Source of the DNA: Cyclobacterium salsum
GTDB lineage: Bacteria; Bacteroidota; Bacteroidia; Cytophagales; Cyclobacteriaceae
Assembly: GCF_010119245.1 (NCBI RefSeq)
Contig: NZ_WNKG01000009.1
Span: 124,001-188,000, forward strand
Length of the DNA stretch: 64,000 bases
Direction of reading: 5' to 3'
The translations under genes and the position numbers were made by a program. Shown piece after piece: positions 7,190-15,600 of the stretch. The stretch's first letter is position 1; each line of letters begins with the position of its first letter. Below the pieces are notes generated by a model, which saw only the letters and a program-made list of their open reading frames with translations, was not told the DNA's origin and made no database searches.

Positions 7190-8629
7190 CGGCCAAAGTA
7201 GTCATGTCTCTACTGTTTCTAGTGTTGTACCGGCTTATATAATATTCTGGGTTTCCATTCGTAAAAAGCCTACCAGGTGCCAATGTTCCATCTTCAAACC
7301 TGTATTTAGATGTCTGGGCTGTATTAAGATTATTTTTAAAAACTACTCCTTCACCTGGAACCCTGTTATCACTTGTATTGGAATACATCAATCTTCCAAA
7401 AAGTTTAAGGCTATTATTTACTTTTATGTCACCATTCATATTTAATGTTAACCTTTCAAAATCAGTGCTAATAGCTGTTCCTTGACTATTCAAGTATCCT
7501 AAGCCAATATTAAAAGTTGCATTTTCCGTGCCTCCAGATGCAGTTAAAGCATGGTTGTGCGAAAAAGCAGTTCTAAAAAGCTTATCTTGAAAATCCGTCC
7601 CCTTAAAAATAATAGTTTGGTTTGGATCTAAAGGGTCTTCCATAGTCTCCCATCCCTCTTCTAATTTATGTCGATTTTCATCTGATAAATATTGAGGAGT
7701 GAAACCAGTATTGTTTGTCAGATCTTTTCCGACACCACCACCCCACGGACCTGTTAACAATGAATTTAAGGAAGGTGTCTTTTGTGCACTTAAATGAGTC
7801 CCCACCCTTTGGAAATATAATAATTCTCTAGCAGTAGCATGGTCGTATAAAAGGCTGGGTGTTGAAACTGTAAAATCCGACCGATAATTTATTTTAGTTG
7901 TTCCTGCTTTTCCGGACTTAGTTTTTATAATTACGACACCATTTGAACCTCGTGCACCATAAATTGAAGTGGATGCCGCATCCTTAAGAACCTGCATAGA
8001 TTCAATATCTTCAGGATTTAAGTCATTCATATCCTGACGGATTACCCCATCACTGATAAATAGGGGCGTAGCTCCATTTGGATTATTTATGGATGTCCCA
8101 CCTCTTACTATTACTCTAGGAGGAGCACCAGGCTGACCAGTAACACTTTGTACCCTAACACCTGATACCGTCCCCTGTAACGCCGAGGCAGCATTCGAAA
8201 ATGGAACACTTTCAAGAACCCGTTCATCCATCTTACTCACCGAAGTGGTCAAAACCTCTATTGACATTTCTCCAAATCCTATCACCACTACTTCTTCCAT
8301 ATCAGATAAAGAAGGCTCCAGAGAAACATCAACCTGGATACTGTTAGCTATTTCCACCTCCTGGGTTTGGTAGCCAATAAAGGAAAAAACAAGCGTATTG
8401 CTTCCATCCGGTACATAATGGTATAACTTCTATCAATATCGGTAATAGTCCCCATCGAGGTTCCTTTTACCAAAATATTAACCCCACAAATGGATTCATC
8501 AGAATTGTCTGTCACGGTTCCGCTTACTGATCGTGCTCCCTGACCAAAACTGTGATGCAGGAAGAACATACAGAAAACCGGCACCAAAATAATTTTCCAC
8601 CTGGGTGGAATTCGTACAATTACTTTCAT
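7190..8629 (-). pseudogene. SusC/RagA-family TonB-dependent receptor, truncated and frameshifted
   Basis: The gene starts well: a signal peptide (hydrophobic core, cleavage near H-S-F-G-Q), then S-V-S-G-T-V-T-D and T-D-I-D, the start of a carboxypeptidase-D-regulatory-like domain. Near 8413-8422 the frame is lost by one base and resumes as V-P-D-G-S-N-T-L-V-F-S-F-I-G-Y and E-I-A-N-S-I. The TonB-box region M-E-E-V-V-V-I-G-F-G, the plug (I-V-R-G-G-T-S-I, V-L-K-D-A-A-S-T-S-I-Y-G-A-R-G) and the first barrel strands follow. Similarity ends near 7190 after roughly 480 codons, about half of a normal 1000-residue SusC; the rest of the barrel is gone and no SusD follows. It cannot make a working transporter. 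The substrate is unknown, although intact sialidase-fold genes lie downstream. Confidence 0.85.
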
Positions 8630-9211
8630 AGGAAAATGATTTTATTGAAAACTTTCATTTGTCCTATCAAAGATATTATATGCAAAAATGAAGGCTTCTA
8701 CTTTATTATACATTATCAATACAATTTTTCTGTGAAATTTTATGACGAAAACCCTCTTTACCATACAATATTATATGGTTCAGCCTGCTATTAATGCCGT
8801 AGCTAAAGTTTCCACAGAAATTGGTCAAAAATTAAACTCGTTGAATCGATCTCCTTTCTTAAAAAAATTTGGCTTTTACCCATCGGTATCTGACAGTATT
8901 TTTGAAAATCCTATGGAAACCTGCCATCTCATTGTAAGCCTTCTTTTCAAAAGTAATCCGTCTCCGAAAGATGCACCAGGTCGGTATTAAATGGCTTCAG
9001 GGAGCTAAAATCCTGTAAATGCTCTGTAAAATGAGCCTCTGCCATGACTGGAAGTATACTCTACCCATCATGTCCACTGAAACCGTCCAGACCAGAGAAC
9101 TGCCCACTGGCTTTACACAGGCAAGCATGGACTCAAAACTGACAGGCTTGCATAAAAACAGGTTTCGTTCCGGTTCGGAATTTGACTATTAACCTTTAAA
9201 CATGACCATTT
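8630..9211. other. Non-coding or decayed stretch upstream of the dead SusC gene
   Basis: The left half is AT-rich and may hold the former promoter of the SusC remnant. In the right half, two short frames look protein-like but have no start context or family. One is on the minus strand (M-A-E-A-H-F-T-E-H-L ending L-S-E-T-D-Y-F before a stop near 8960). The other is on the plus strand, about 40 codons, ending F-R-S-G-S-E-F-D-Y near 9191. They may be ends of deleted genes. No RNA gene or insertion sequence was recognised. Confidence 0.35.
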
Positions 9212-9382
9212 TTATTTGTTAGTGCCAAAGAATACGCTCCCGGTAAGCATTATTATACCAAATGAAATCCCGACCATTCCGAAAAATAAAGTTTCTGAGA
9301 TCCTGCTTATTACTTCGGACCCAAAGGCAGAATACAACCCGACACCGACCAGTACATAGAAGTAAAATCCCTGAATTTCCAT
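9212..9382 (-). CDS. Small two-helix membrane protein (56 residues)
   Basis: A complete short frame, ATG to TAA, encodes M-E-I-Q-G-F-Y-F-Y-V-L-V-G-V-G-L followed by a short loop (S-E-V-I-S-R-I-S-E-T) and a second hydrophobic stretch (F-F-G-M-V-G-I-S-F-G-I-I-M-L-T-G-S-V-F-F), ending G-T-N-K. The two hydrophobic segments of about 17-20 residues separated by a charged loop predict a helical hairpin in the inner membrane. It lies about 100 bases downstream of the SMR exporter on the same strand, so it might be co-transcribed with it. No family is recognised. The amphipathic pattern and clean frame argue for a real gene, but conservation has not been tested. Confidence 0.55.
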   Translation of the reverse strand: MEIQGFYFYVLVGVGLYSAFGSEVISRISETLFFGMVGISFGIIMLTGSVFFGTNK

Positions 9383-9485
9383 TTATGAGTTGGTTTCCTA
9401 GTCTATATGGGTATGATTCCTGATCTAACCGTTAGAAGACTAGCGAAAGTTAGCAGTAAGTGCTTTTACTTTTTTAGTCTGAATC

Positions 9486-9812
9486 TTAATGGGAAACTAC
9501 TTTCAGTCCGATAATTGAAGCAATTAATGTCGTAATGAAAAATAATCGCCAAAAGGTTGCTGGCTCTTTAAAAAACCAAATCCCAATCAAAACTGTCCCT
9601 ACAGCACCTATTCCTGTCCAAACCGCATAAGCTGTTCCAATCGGCAGTTGTCGACTCACTTTTACAAGCAAAAACATACTAATTCCCAGGCAAACCAAGA
9701 ATCCTATGTACCAATACCTTGTTTCAATTCCTGTTGCTTCTTTTGCTTTTCCAAGACAAGCAGCAAAAGCGACTTCAAAAAGTCCTGCAATGACTAAGAG
9801 TATCCAATTCAT
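9486..9812 (-). CDS. SMR-family exporter (SugE/Gdx-like)
   Basis: The 108-residue product is a small multidrug resistance transporter with four transmembrane helices that works as an antiparallel dimer in the inner membrane. The essential membrane glutamate is E13 (G-L-F-E-V). The P-I-G-T-A-Y-A-V-W-T-G-I-G-A-V-G segment in helix 3 and the C-terminal G-L-K-V-V-S-H favour the SugE/Gdx branch (guanidinium export) over EmrE-type drug exporters, but the usual Trp after the glutamate is a Phe, so substrate is uncertain. Length is normal. No guanidine riboswitch was recognised upstream. The next gene on the strand is a 56-residue membrane protein. Confidence 0.85.
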   Translation of the reverse strand: MNWILLVIAGLFEVAFAACLGKAKEATGIETRYWYIGFLVCLGISMFLLVKVSRQLPIGTAYAVWTGIGAVGTVLIGIWFFKEPATFWRLFFITTLIASIIGLKVVSH

Positions 9813-9889
9813 TCGTAATTAATTTCTTTTTGTACCGTTTGGCAATATTCAGTCTTGGTCTGTGGTGGCATTACTGCTAATATTTAAAT

Positions 9890-10070
9890 ATAGTTATGTC
9901 TTGGAAGGGGAATTGCCAATATACGAACCATGGCTACCACCTGACTCCCGGTTTTAAATGGTCAAATTATGGATTTCGTATAAGGAATCAAGCATGTAGG
10001 AATATTTTATTGATCCGGGGCTACCCACCACCCCTTTGCGATCCGGTAAAGAAACACCTATCAACTATCC
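9890..10070 (+). repeat. Degenerate intergenic repeat, copy 3
   Basis: This copy is more diverged than those at 1788 and 2927 but collinear with them: TATGTCTTGGAAGGGGA-type left end, ATGGTCAAATTATGGATTTC core, TCGTATAAGGAATCAAGC, then ATCCGGTAAAGAAAC and CTATCCAGG at the right. The minus-strand frame shared by the other copies reads L-D-S-L-Y-E-I-H-N-L-T here and is then interrupted by a stop. It lies upstream of the SMR gene and downstream of ffh, marking the right border of the accessory region. Confidence 0.55.
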
Positions 10071-10249
10071 AGGCAGCGTATTTCCGGATCTGCCGAAACA
10101 AAAGGCTGGAAAGTTGCCAAATTTAGCCTCCCTAAAATTTACCTCTCTTACAATGCCCAGGGTTTTTTCTGATATAGGTTGAAATGCGTTGGTATTCCGC
10201 CGGATTGCGAATCATGTGATGGTGGAAACGTGGTTGCCAAGCATTTGCC

Positions 10250-10283
10250 AAAAAAAATACCGGCAAGAAAACCCTGCCGGTAT
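10250..10283 (-). terminator. Rho-independent terminator of ffh
   Basis: On the minus strand a perfect 9-bp stem (ATACCGGCA / TGCCGGTAT) with a 9-base loop is followed by a run of eight T. It lies about 27 bases past the ffh stop codon and points the right way to end the ffh transcript. Confidence 0.9.
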
Positions 10284-10309
10284 GAATTATATGTCGGAAT
10301 ACGGGCACT

Positions 10310-11647
10310 TTAACGCCGCTTCATATTGCCACTCATGGCGCCCAGGGCTTTTTGGGCACCGCCCATTTTGTTCATCTGCTTCATCATTTTTCGCATGTCG
10401 GCAAATTGCTTCATCAGGTTATTGACCTCCTGAATGCTGCGTCCACTGCCCTGCGCGAGGCGTTTTCTACGACTGCCGTCGATCAGGGCAGGATTGCCGC
10501 GCTCCTGCGGGGTCATGCTGCGGATGATGGCCTCAATGGGGATAAAGGACTCGTCGTCTATATCCAGCCCCTTAATGGCTTTCCCCATGCCCGGAATCAT
10601 TCCCAGCAGGTCCTTGATGTTGCCCATCTTTTTGATCTGCTCCAGTTGGGAAAGGAAATCGTCAAAGTCAAACTGGTTTTTCCGGATTTTGGCATTCAGC
10701 CGCTTGGCTTCGTCTTCATCGAAGGATTGCTGTGCTTTTTCTACCAGGGAAACGACATCCCCCATGCCCAAGATCCGCTGGGCCATCCGGTCGGGATAAA
10801 AGAGGTCCAGGTTTTCCATTTTCTCCCCGGTGGAAATAAACTTGATGGGCTTATTCACGACGTGGCGAATGGAAATGGCCGCCCCACCGCGGCTGTCACC
10901 ATCCAGTTTGGTAAGCACCACTCCGTCAAAATTCAGGCGCTCGTCAAAGGTCCTGGCCGTATTGACCGCATCCTGACCCGTCATGGAGTCGACGACAAAC
11001 AGGGTTTCCGAAGGCTTGAGGTTTTCTTTTAAGGAAGAAATCTCGTCCATCATGGCTTCATCCACCGCCAGGCGACCGGCGGTATCGATGATGACCGTTT
11101 TCTTGCCGGATTTTTTGGCGTATTCAATGCCATTCTCGGCAATCTGAAGCGCGTTTTGATTGCCGGGTTCGGCATAGACTTCGATACCTATCTGTGTTCC
11201 CAGCGTCTTTAGCTGCTCCACCGCTGCGGGACGGTACACGTCACAGGCGACCAAGAGTACCTGCCGGCCTTGTTTTTTCAGATAGGTGCCCAGTTTGCCG
11301 GAAAAAGTGGTTTTACCCGAACCCTGAAGACCGGATATCAGAATGACTGCCGGATCTCCTTTAATATTGATCTCCTCTTTGCTGCCCCCCATCAGCTGGG
11401 TGAGTTCTTCCTGGGTGATCTTCACGAGTAGCTGCCCCGGAGACACCGATATCAGCACGTCCCTTCCCAGGGCTTCTTCCTTGATTTTATCGGTTACCTC
11501 TTTGGCTACTTTGTAATTAACGTCGGCATCAATCAGGGCTCTTCGGATTTCCTTGACGGTGGTGGCAACATTAATTTCGGTAATCTTACCCGTACCCTTT
11601 AAGGTCTTAAAGGCCCTGTCTAATTTATAACTCAGATTATCAAACAT
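10310..11647 (-). CDS. ffh: Signal recognition particle GTPase Ffh
   Basis: Ffh binds 4.5S RNA and signal sequences of nascent membrane proteins and delivers ribosomes to FtsY. The order N domain, G domain, M domain is clear: M-F-D-N-L-S at the start; the P-loop G-L-Q-G-S-G-K-T-T; D-T-A-G-R; the guanine-specificity motif T-K-L-D-G-D; then a methionine-rich C-terminus (M-M-K-Q-M-N-K-M-G-G) for signal and RNA binding. I chose the ATG at 11647 (445 residues), the usual Ffh start; an ATG eight codons upstream is less likely because it overlaps a candidate -7 promoter box. A strong terminator follows. It is single-copy core machinery and monocistronic here. Confidence 0.97.
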   Translation of the reverse strand: MFDNLSYKLDRAFKTLKGTGKITEINVATTVKEIRRALIDADVNYKVAKEVTDKIKEEALGRDVLISVSPGQLLVKITQEELTQLMGGSKEEINIKGDPAVILISGLQGSGKTTFSGKLGTYLKKQGRQVLLVACDVYRPAAVEQLKTLGTQIGIEVYAEPGNQNALQIAENGIEYAKKSGKKTVIIDTAGRLAVDEAMMDEISSLKENLKPSETLFVVDSMTGQDAVNTARTFDERLNFDGVVLTKLDGDSRGGAAISIRHVVNKPIKFISTGEKMENLDLFYPDRMAQRILGMGDVVSLVEKAQQSFDEDEAKRLNAKIRKNQFDFDDFLSQLEQIKKMGNIKDLLGMIPGMGKAIKGLDIDDESFIPIEAIIRSMTPQERGNPALIDGSRRKRLAQGSGRSIQEVNNLMKQFADMRKMMKQMNKMGGAQKALGAMSGNMKRR

Positions 11648-11668
11648 GTCTTTATTCTTTAGAAGCAA

Positions 11669-11676
11669 CAAAAATA
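11669..11676 (-). promoter_or_regulatory. Candidate -7 box of ffh promoter
   Basis: On the minus strand the sequence TATTTTTG fits the Bacteroidota sigma-ABfA -7 consensus TAnnTTTG, about 21 bases before the preferred ffh ATG. The -33 element is imperfect (CTG instead of TTG, spacer about 20). Confidence 0.4.
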
Positions 11677-11809
11677 GCGTTTTTTTTTAAGCTTGTCAGG
11701 GAAGATGGGAAAGTATTCGTTGAAAGATAAAAGGCCTTTTTCTTGTATTTGAGGTAATTTCTATTAATTTTTGTTATAGAAAAAAGGCAAAAAGGTGTAT
11801 TTAATATAC

Positions 11810-11835
11810 AAAAATACCCCAATCGGGGTATTTTT
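11810..11835. terminator. Symmetrical terminator-like hairpin between divergent genes
   Basis: AAAAATACCCC-aatc-GGGGTATTTTT forms an 11-bp perfect stem with a four-base loop, with A-rich and T-rich flanks on both sides (more T follow at 11836-11838), so it could act on either strand. It lies upstream of both flanking genes (ffh to the left, the DUF6508-like gene to the right), where no upstream gene needs ending. It may end a short leader or small RNA, or shield the two promoters. Confidence 0.6.
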
Positions 11836-11931
11836 TTGATGAAAAAAAAGTCGTTACTTACACATCGAATTGCACCGCTACCAATTAATTATCAATGAGT
11901 TATTATTTAATTAACCAAAAACCAAACAAAA

Positions 11932-12420
11932 ATGATCAAAGACCAAATCCCGCTGTTTATTCCCCTGGGGAATTTTTCTGACCATTGTAACAGCATCGAC
12001 CGGAAAAAACTGATGCCACTTATTGACTTAGTCCACGAAATGGAGCTAAAATTCTATAAGACGGAAAAAATACTGGGCATCCAGGATTTCAGTAACGTTT
12101 CATTGAATACCCTGGCGCTGACCGGTATCCACGTCAGGCTGCTGGATGCTGTATTAAAACTCAGGCTAGTCCCCCTTTTTGATTGGATGTCCTGGAAAAG
12201 CGAAGCAGAAAGGTATTATCAAGACCAAGCCCAGTTGTACAGCTTGGATGCAGTCACACTGGGCAAAATCATGACGGTTCTGCTACGGTCCCAAACCATT
12301 TACGGTCCGACCTTTCTGGAATCGAAAATCAAGGATAAGTTCGTTTTGAACCTTCTCAAAGCCATCATCCACTCACTAGACGGCAATTCTTTGGTGAATT
12401 TAGCCGGAAACCTGGATTAA
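11932..12420 (+). CDS. DUF6508-like protein of unknown function
   Basis: The 162-residue cytoplasmic protein is mostly helical. The segment with F-D-W-M-S-W-K near residue 83, then L-D-A-V-T-L-G-K-I-M-T-V-L-L-R near 104, and a C-terminal L-K-A-I-I-H-S-L fits the DUF6508 family pattern (a D-W-x-x-W element, a helix with a conserved L-x-K-L-x-T-x-x-x-R, and a terminal helix). No catalytic motif is known for that family. No signal peptide or membrane segment. It stands alone between ffh and the adhesin gene, behind a symmetrical hairpin. The family assignment is from memory of the motif pattern and is moderately sure. Confidence 0.6.
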   Translation: MIKDQIPLFIPLGNFSDHCNSIDRKKLMPLIDLVHEMELKFYKTEKILGIQDFSNVSLNTLALTGIHVRLLDAVLKLRLVPLFDWMSWKSEAERYYQDQAQLYSLDAVTLGKIMTVLLRSQTIYGPTFLESKIKDKFVLNLLKAIIHSLDGNSLVNLAGNLD

Positions 12421-12688
12421 CATTCGCACGCTATTCCTACAAGCAAACACTCCCCTAACCGCTTTTTAAGCTTAATCACCCATTTTACTTTTCTAATGCA
12501 GAATCCTGCTTTCTGGCCTATTTATTGTCAGAAAAAATAAAACGCAGGTCGGAAACCTGAACAATTGACAGAATTCTGGAAAAATAACGGAATACCTACA
12601 ACCAATTCCATTATTTTGTACGTTATTTCACAATAAAGAATTCGTATGATCAGGATACTTTTCTAGCGTTGAAGTAAATAAAGTTTTA

Positions 12689-15600
12689 ATGAGGGTAGAA
12701 TTGAAAGGAAATTACTTTATACATTTTTTCGGAATGCTTTTGCTAATCGTTTCCGGTATTCTGACACCAATGAAACTATTGGCCCAGGACCAACCAAGTC
12801 TGGAATTGGAAACCAACCCGGTCACCTGTACCGGAAATGGTACGATTACGGCAAGCTTAAATGCGGATGGCAATCCCACAGATCTGATTTTCCAGCTATT
12901 CCGATCGGGCGAGAACAGCGCCCTGCTTGAAAATGAATCGGGTATCTTTTCTAATTTACCGGTAGGCACCTATCAAGTCGCCGCTGCTTTTACCTTAAAC
13001 GAAAGTCCCCTGGAAATTTCGGCTGAAGTAGAACTCGTTTCTCTGTTTGAACCCTTGTCGTATACGGTGAGCTCCCAAAATCTCTGTGATAATGACCTTG
13101 GCAGCATTGAGGTGATCGTCAATCAGGGAAACCCTGAAACCTTTGAGTTAAGGGGAGAAGCCGAACGACCCCCTCAGGCAAGCCCGATTTTTGAGGCCAT
13201 TCCTGCAGGCAAGTATACGGTCATTGTCACGGACGAATGCGGGGACCGGCTTTCCCAGTCTTTTGAAGTACAAAAAGCCGAATTCATTCTGGAGGAAGAT
13301 TTTCAGGAATTTCCAGCAACGTTAAGCAGTTGCGGAGAAATTAACGTGGGTCACCTGGTGCGTGCCGTGGGAGCCGAAATCGCTTATCCCCTGCAAGCCC
13401 GCTTTACTGTCTCCGCCCCGGATGGATCCAGTCAGGAAATTACCACGGAACTTAGCGAGGGTGGGGCTACGGAAAGCGTCATCTTTGGAAACCTACCCTT
13501 TTTCACGGGAGAGGCCTATACCTACGACCTCGAGGTAACGGACAATTGCGGACAGACAGCGGTGCTGGAAAACAACCTGATCGACCGTCAACTTACCATA
13601 TCCGAAGACCTTTTCTGGGGGGCCGGCCTCTGCGGCAAACGACGGCTGTCCATCAAACCAATCAATTTTGTTCCTCCTTACACCGTCAGTTTTACCGACT
13701 ATCCCGGAGATTTTGACCCTGAACTGTTTAACGAGGAATACCCCGGACCATTTACGGAAGAAAACCTCTTTTTTGGCTCCGAGGAAATGCCCATCCCTTT
13801 TGGAACCTATTCGTTTAGCATCACGGATGCCTGTGGCAGCACCGCCAGTCTTAACAGGGAATTCAGGGACCTGCTCAGCGGGCCGGTCGCTACCGTTTAC
13901 AAGGGCTGTGGCCCCTCCACCGGCTCCCTTCAATTAAACAGCTTTGATTACGAGTTTACCCGCATTGAAATGACCGCAGGTCCGGCTAGCTACGACGGAC
14001 AGTTCCCGCTGGACCTTTCGGAAAACATCAGTCTAAGCGATCCCAGAAGGTTTTTTATGAGTAACCTCCCGGCTGGTGATTACGAATTTACTTCGTACAC
14101 CACCTGCGATACCGAACATGTGACCGAAGTTACCATAGAAGGTGCCGAAATTCTGACAAATGATTTAAACATTGAAGAAAACTGCGGTTCGTTCAATCTA
14201 TCGCTGAATCATCAGGACAATCTGGACGAAAACCAAACCACCCGATTTGGGATCCAAAAACGAAACGAAGATACCGGGGAATGGGGAGATCCGGAAACCG
14301 GACTCGTTTACGAAGAAGGTGAGGAACTGAATGACGAAAATTCCATTCTTATTGTAAACGGTGCCACGACAATTAATCTGAGTTATTATGGCAACCTGCG
14401 ACTGGTGAAATCCATCCGGATCTGGAAAAACGGGCAGGACATTGTTCCCAACGAACCCTCCTACAATTTCTGTCTGGAGACCCTGGAAGCGTTTGAAGTC
14501 AACGAACGGAGCAGCTTCACGAGTGTCAATACCTTCCAATGTGTGGAAGGCAATTATGAATTATCCGTGGATGCGAGCGGATACCCGCCTATCACTTACA
14601 AAATAGTGGAGAAGGACGGATTGCCTTTTGAGATTGACAATGGATCGGACCCGCTTTTTCAAAACCTGGAAGCAGGAAGGTACCGGGTACAATTGGAAGA
14701 TGCCTGCGGCAATCTGACCAACACCACGGTTCAGATCAGCGGAGAAAACCTTCCCAGAATTATCCCCGAAAACCTTTGTGAAGGGGATAACGGGTCGCTG
14801 TCGATAAAAAACCTAGATTTTCTATCCTTCGAATGGTTCAATAAAGCCAATCCCGATGAGGTCCTCAGCACCAGTTCCAGCTTGGAGTTTACGCCGTTTA
14901 ACCTGGCCACCCACGAGGGAGTGTACGGGGTACGGCTAAGCAATGACACGCCCGGATCCTGCCTGAATGAGACCCTGGAATTTACCATCGATGAGGCCAG
15001 TCTCAACCCGGAATCAGGAACAGGGCAGGAAGTAATCGTCTGCAAAGGGGAAATCGTGGATTTGTTTGATTTCCTGGAAGGCCCTTATAATGACTACGGT
15101 ACCTGGGAGGAACTAAGTAATAGCGGTGCCCTGGTGGGAAATGTCTGGTCATCGGCCAACCTCAATACAGGTACCTATACCTTTGAATATACCATCACAG
15201 GGATTTGTTCTGGCGAAAAATCCACACAGGTCACCATTGATTTGAGTGAGGTACCACCGGCTCCTCTGGGAGAAGGCTTGCAGGAATTCTGTGCTCCCGG
15301 AGATTATACGGTAGCCGATTTGGTTGCTATTGGAGAAAACATTCAATGGTACCTCACACCAGAGGGCAGCGATCGGATTTCCAATGAAACCAGTCTGGAA
15401 TCGGGCAGGACGTATTATGCAGAGCAGCAAGCAGATGGATGCCCATCAGACCAGCGATTGCCCGTAGAAGTGGTACTCTACCCGGAAGTAACCGGATATG
15501 AAATACAAGAGAGCCAAACGCTATACCAGATGGAAGTTCCTGAAATTCTGATCGGGGAAACGGCCGCCGGAGGGTCAGGAGATTTCAGTTACCAGTGGGA

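Noticed and set aside
8742-8990. Plus-strand frame of 82 codons in the gap right of the dead SusC gene
   Set aside because: AT-rich, no domain and no neighbour in the same direction; not supportable as a gene.
9813-9890. Guanidine riboswitch upstream of the SugE/Gdx-like gene
   Set aside because: The short upstream region shows none of the conserved riboswitch cores I know, so none is claimed.
9896-10126. Plus-strand frame of 76 codons beside the SMR gene
   Set aside because: It is almost wholly repeat copy 3.
10352-11032. Plus-strand frame of 226 codons opposite ffh
   Set aside because: ffh motifs are unambiguous on the minus strand; the opposite frame is a by-product of its codon usage.
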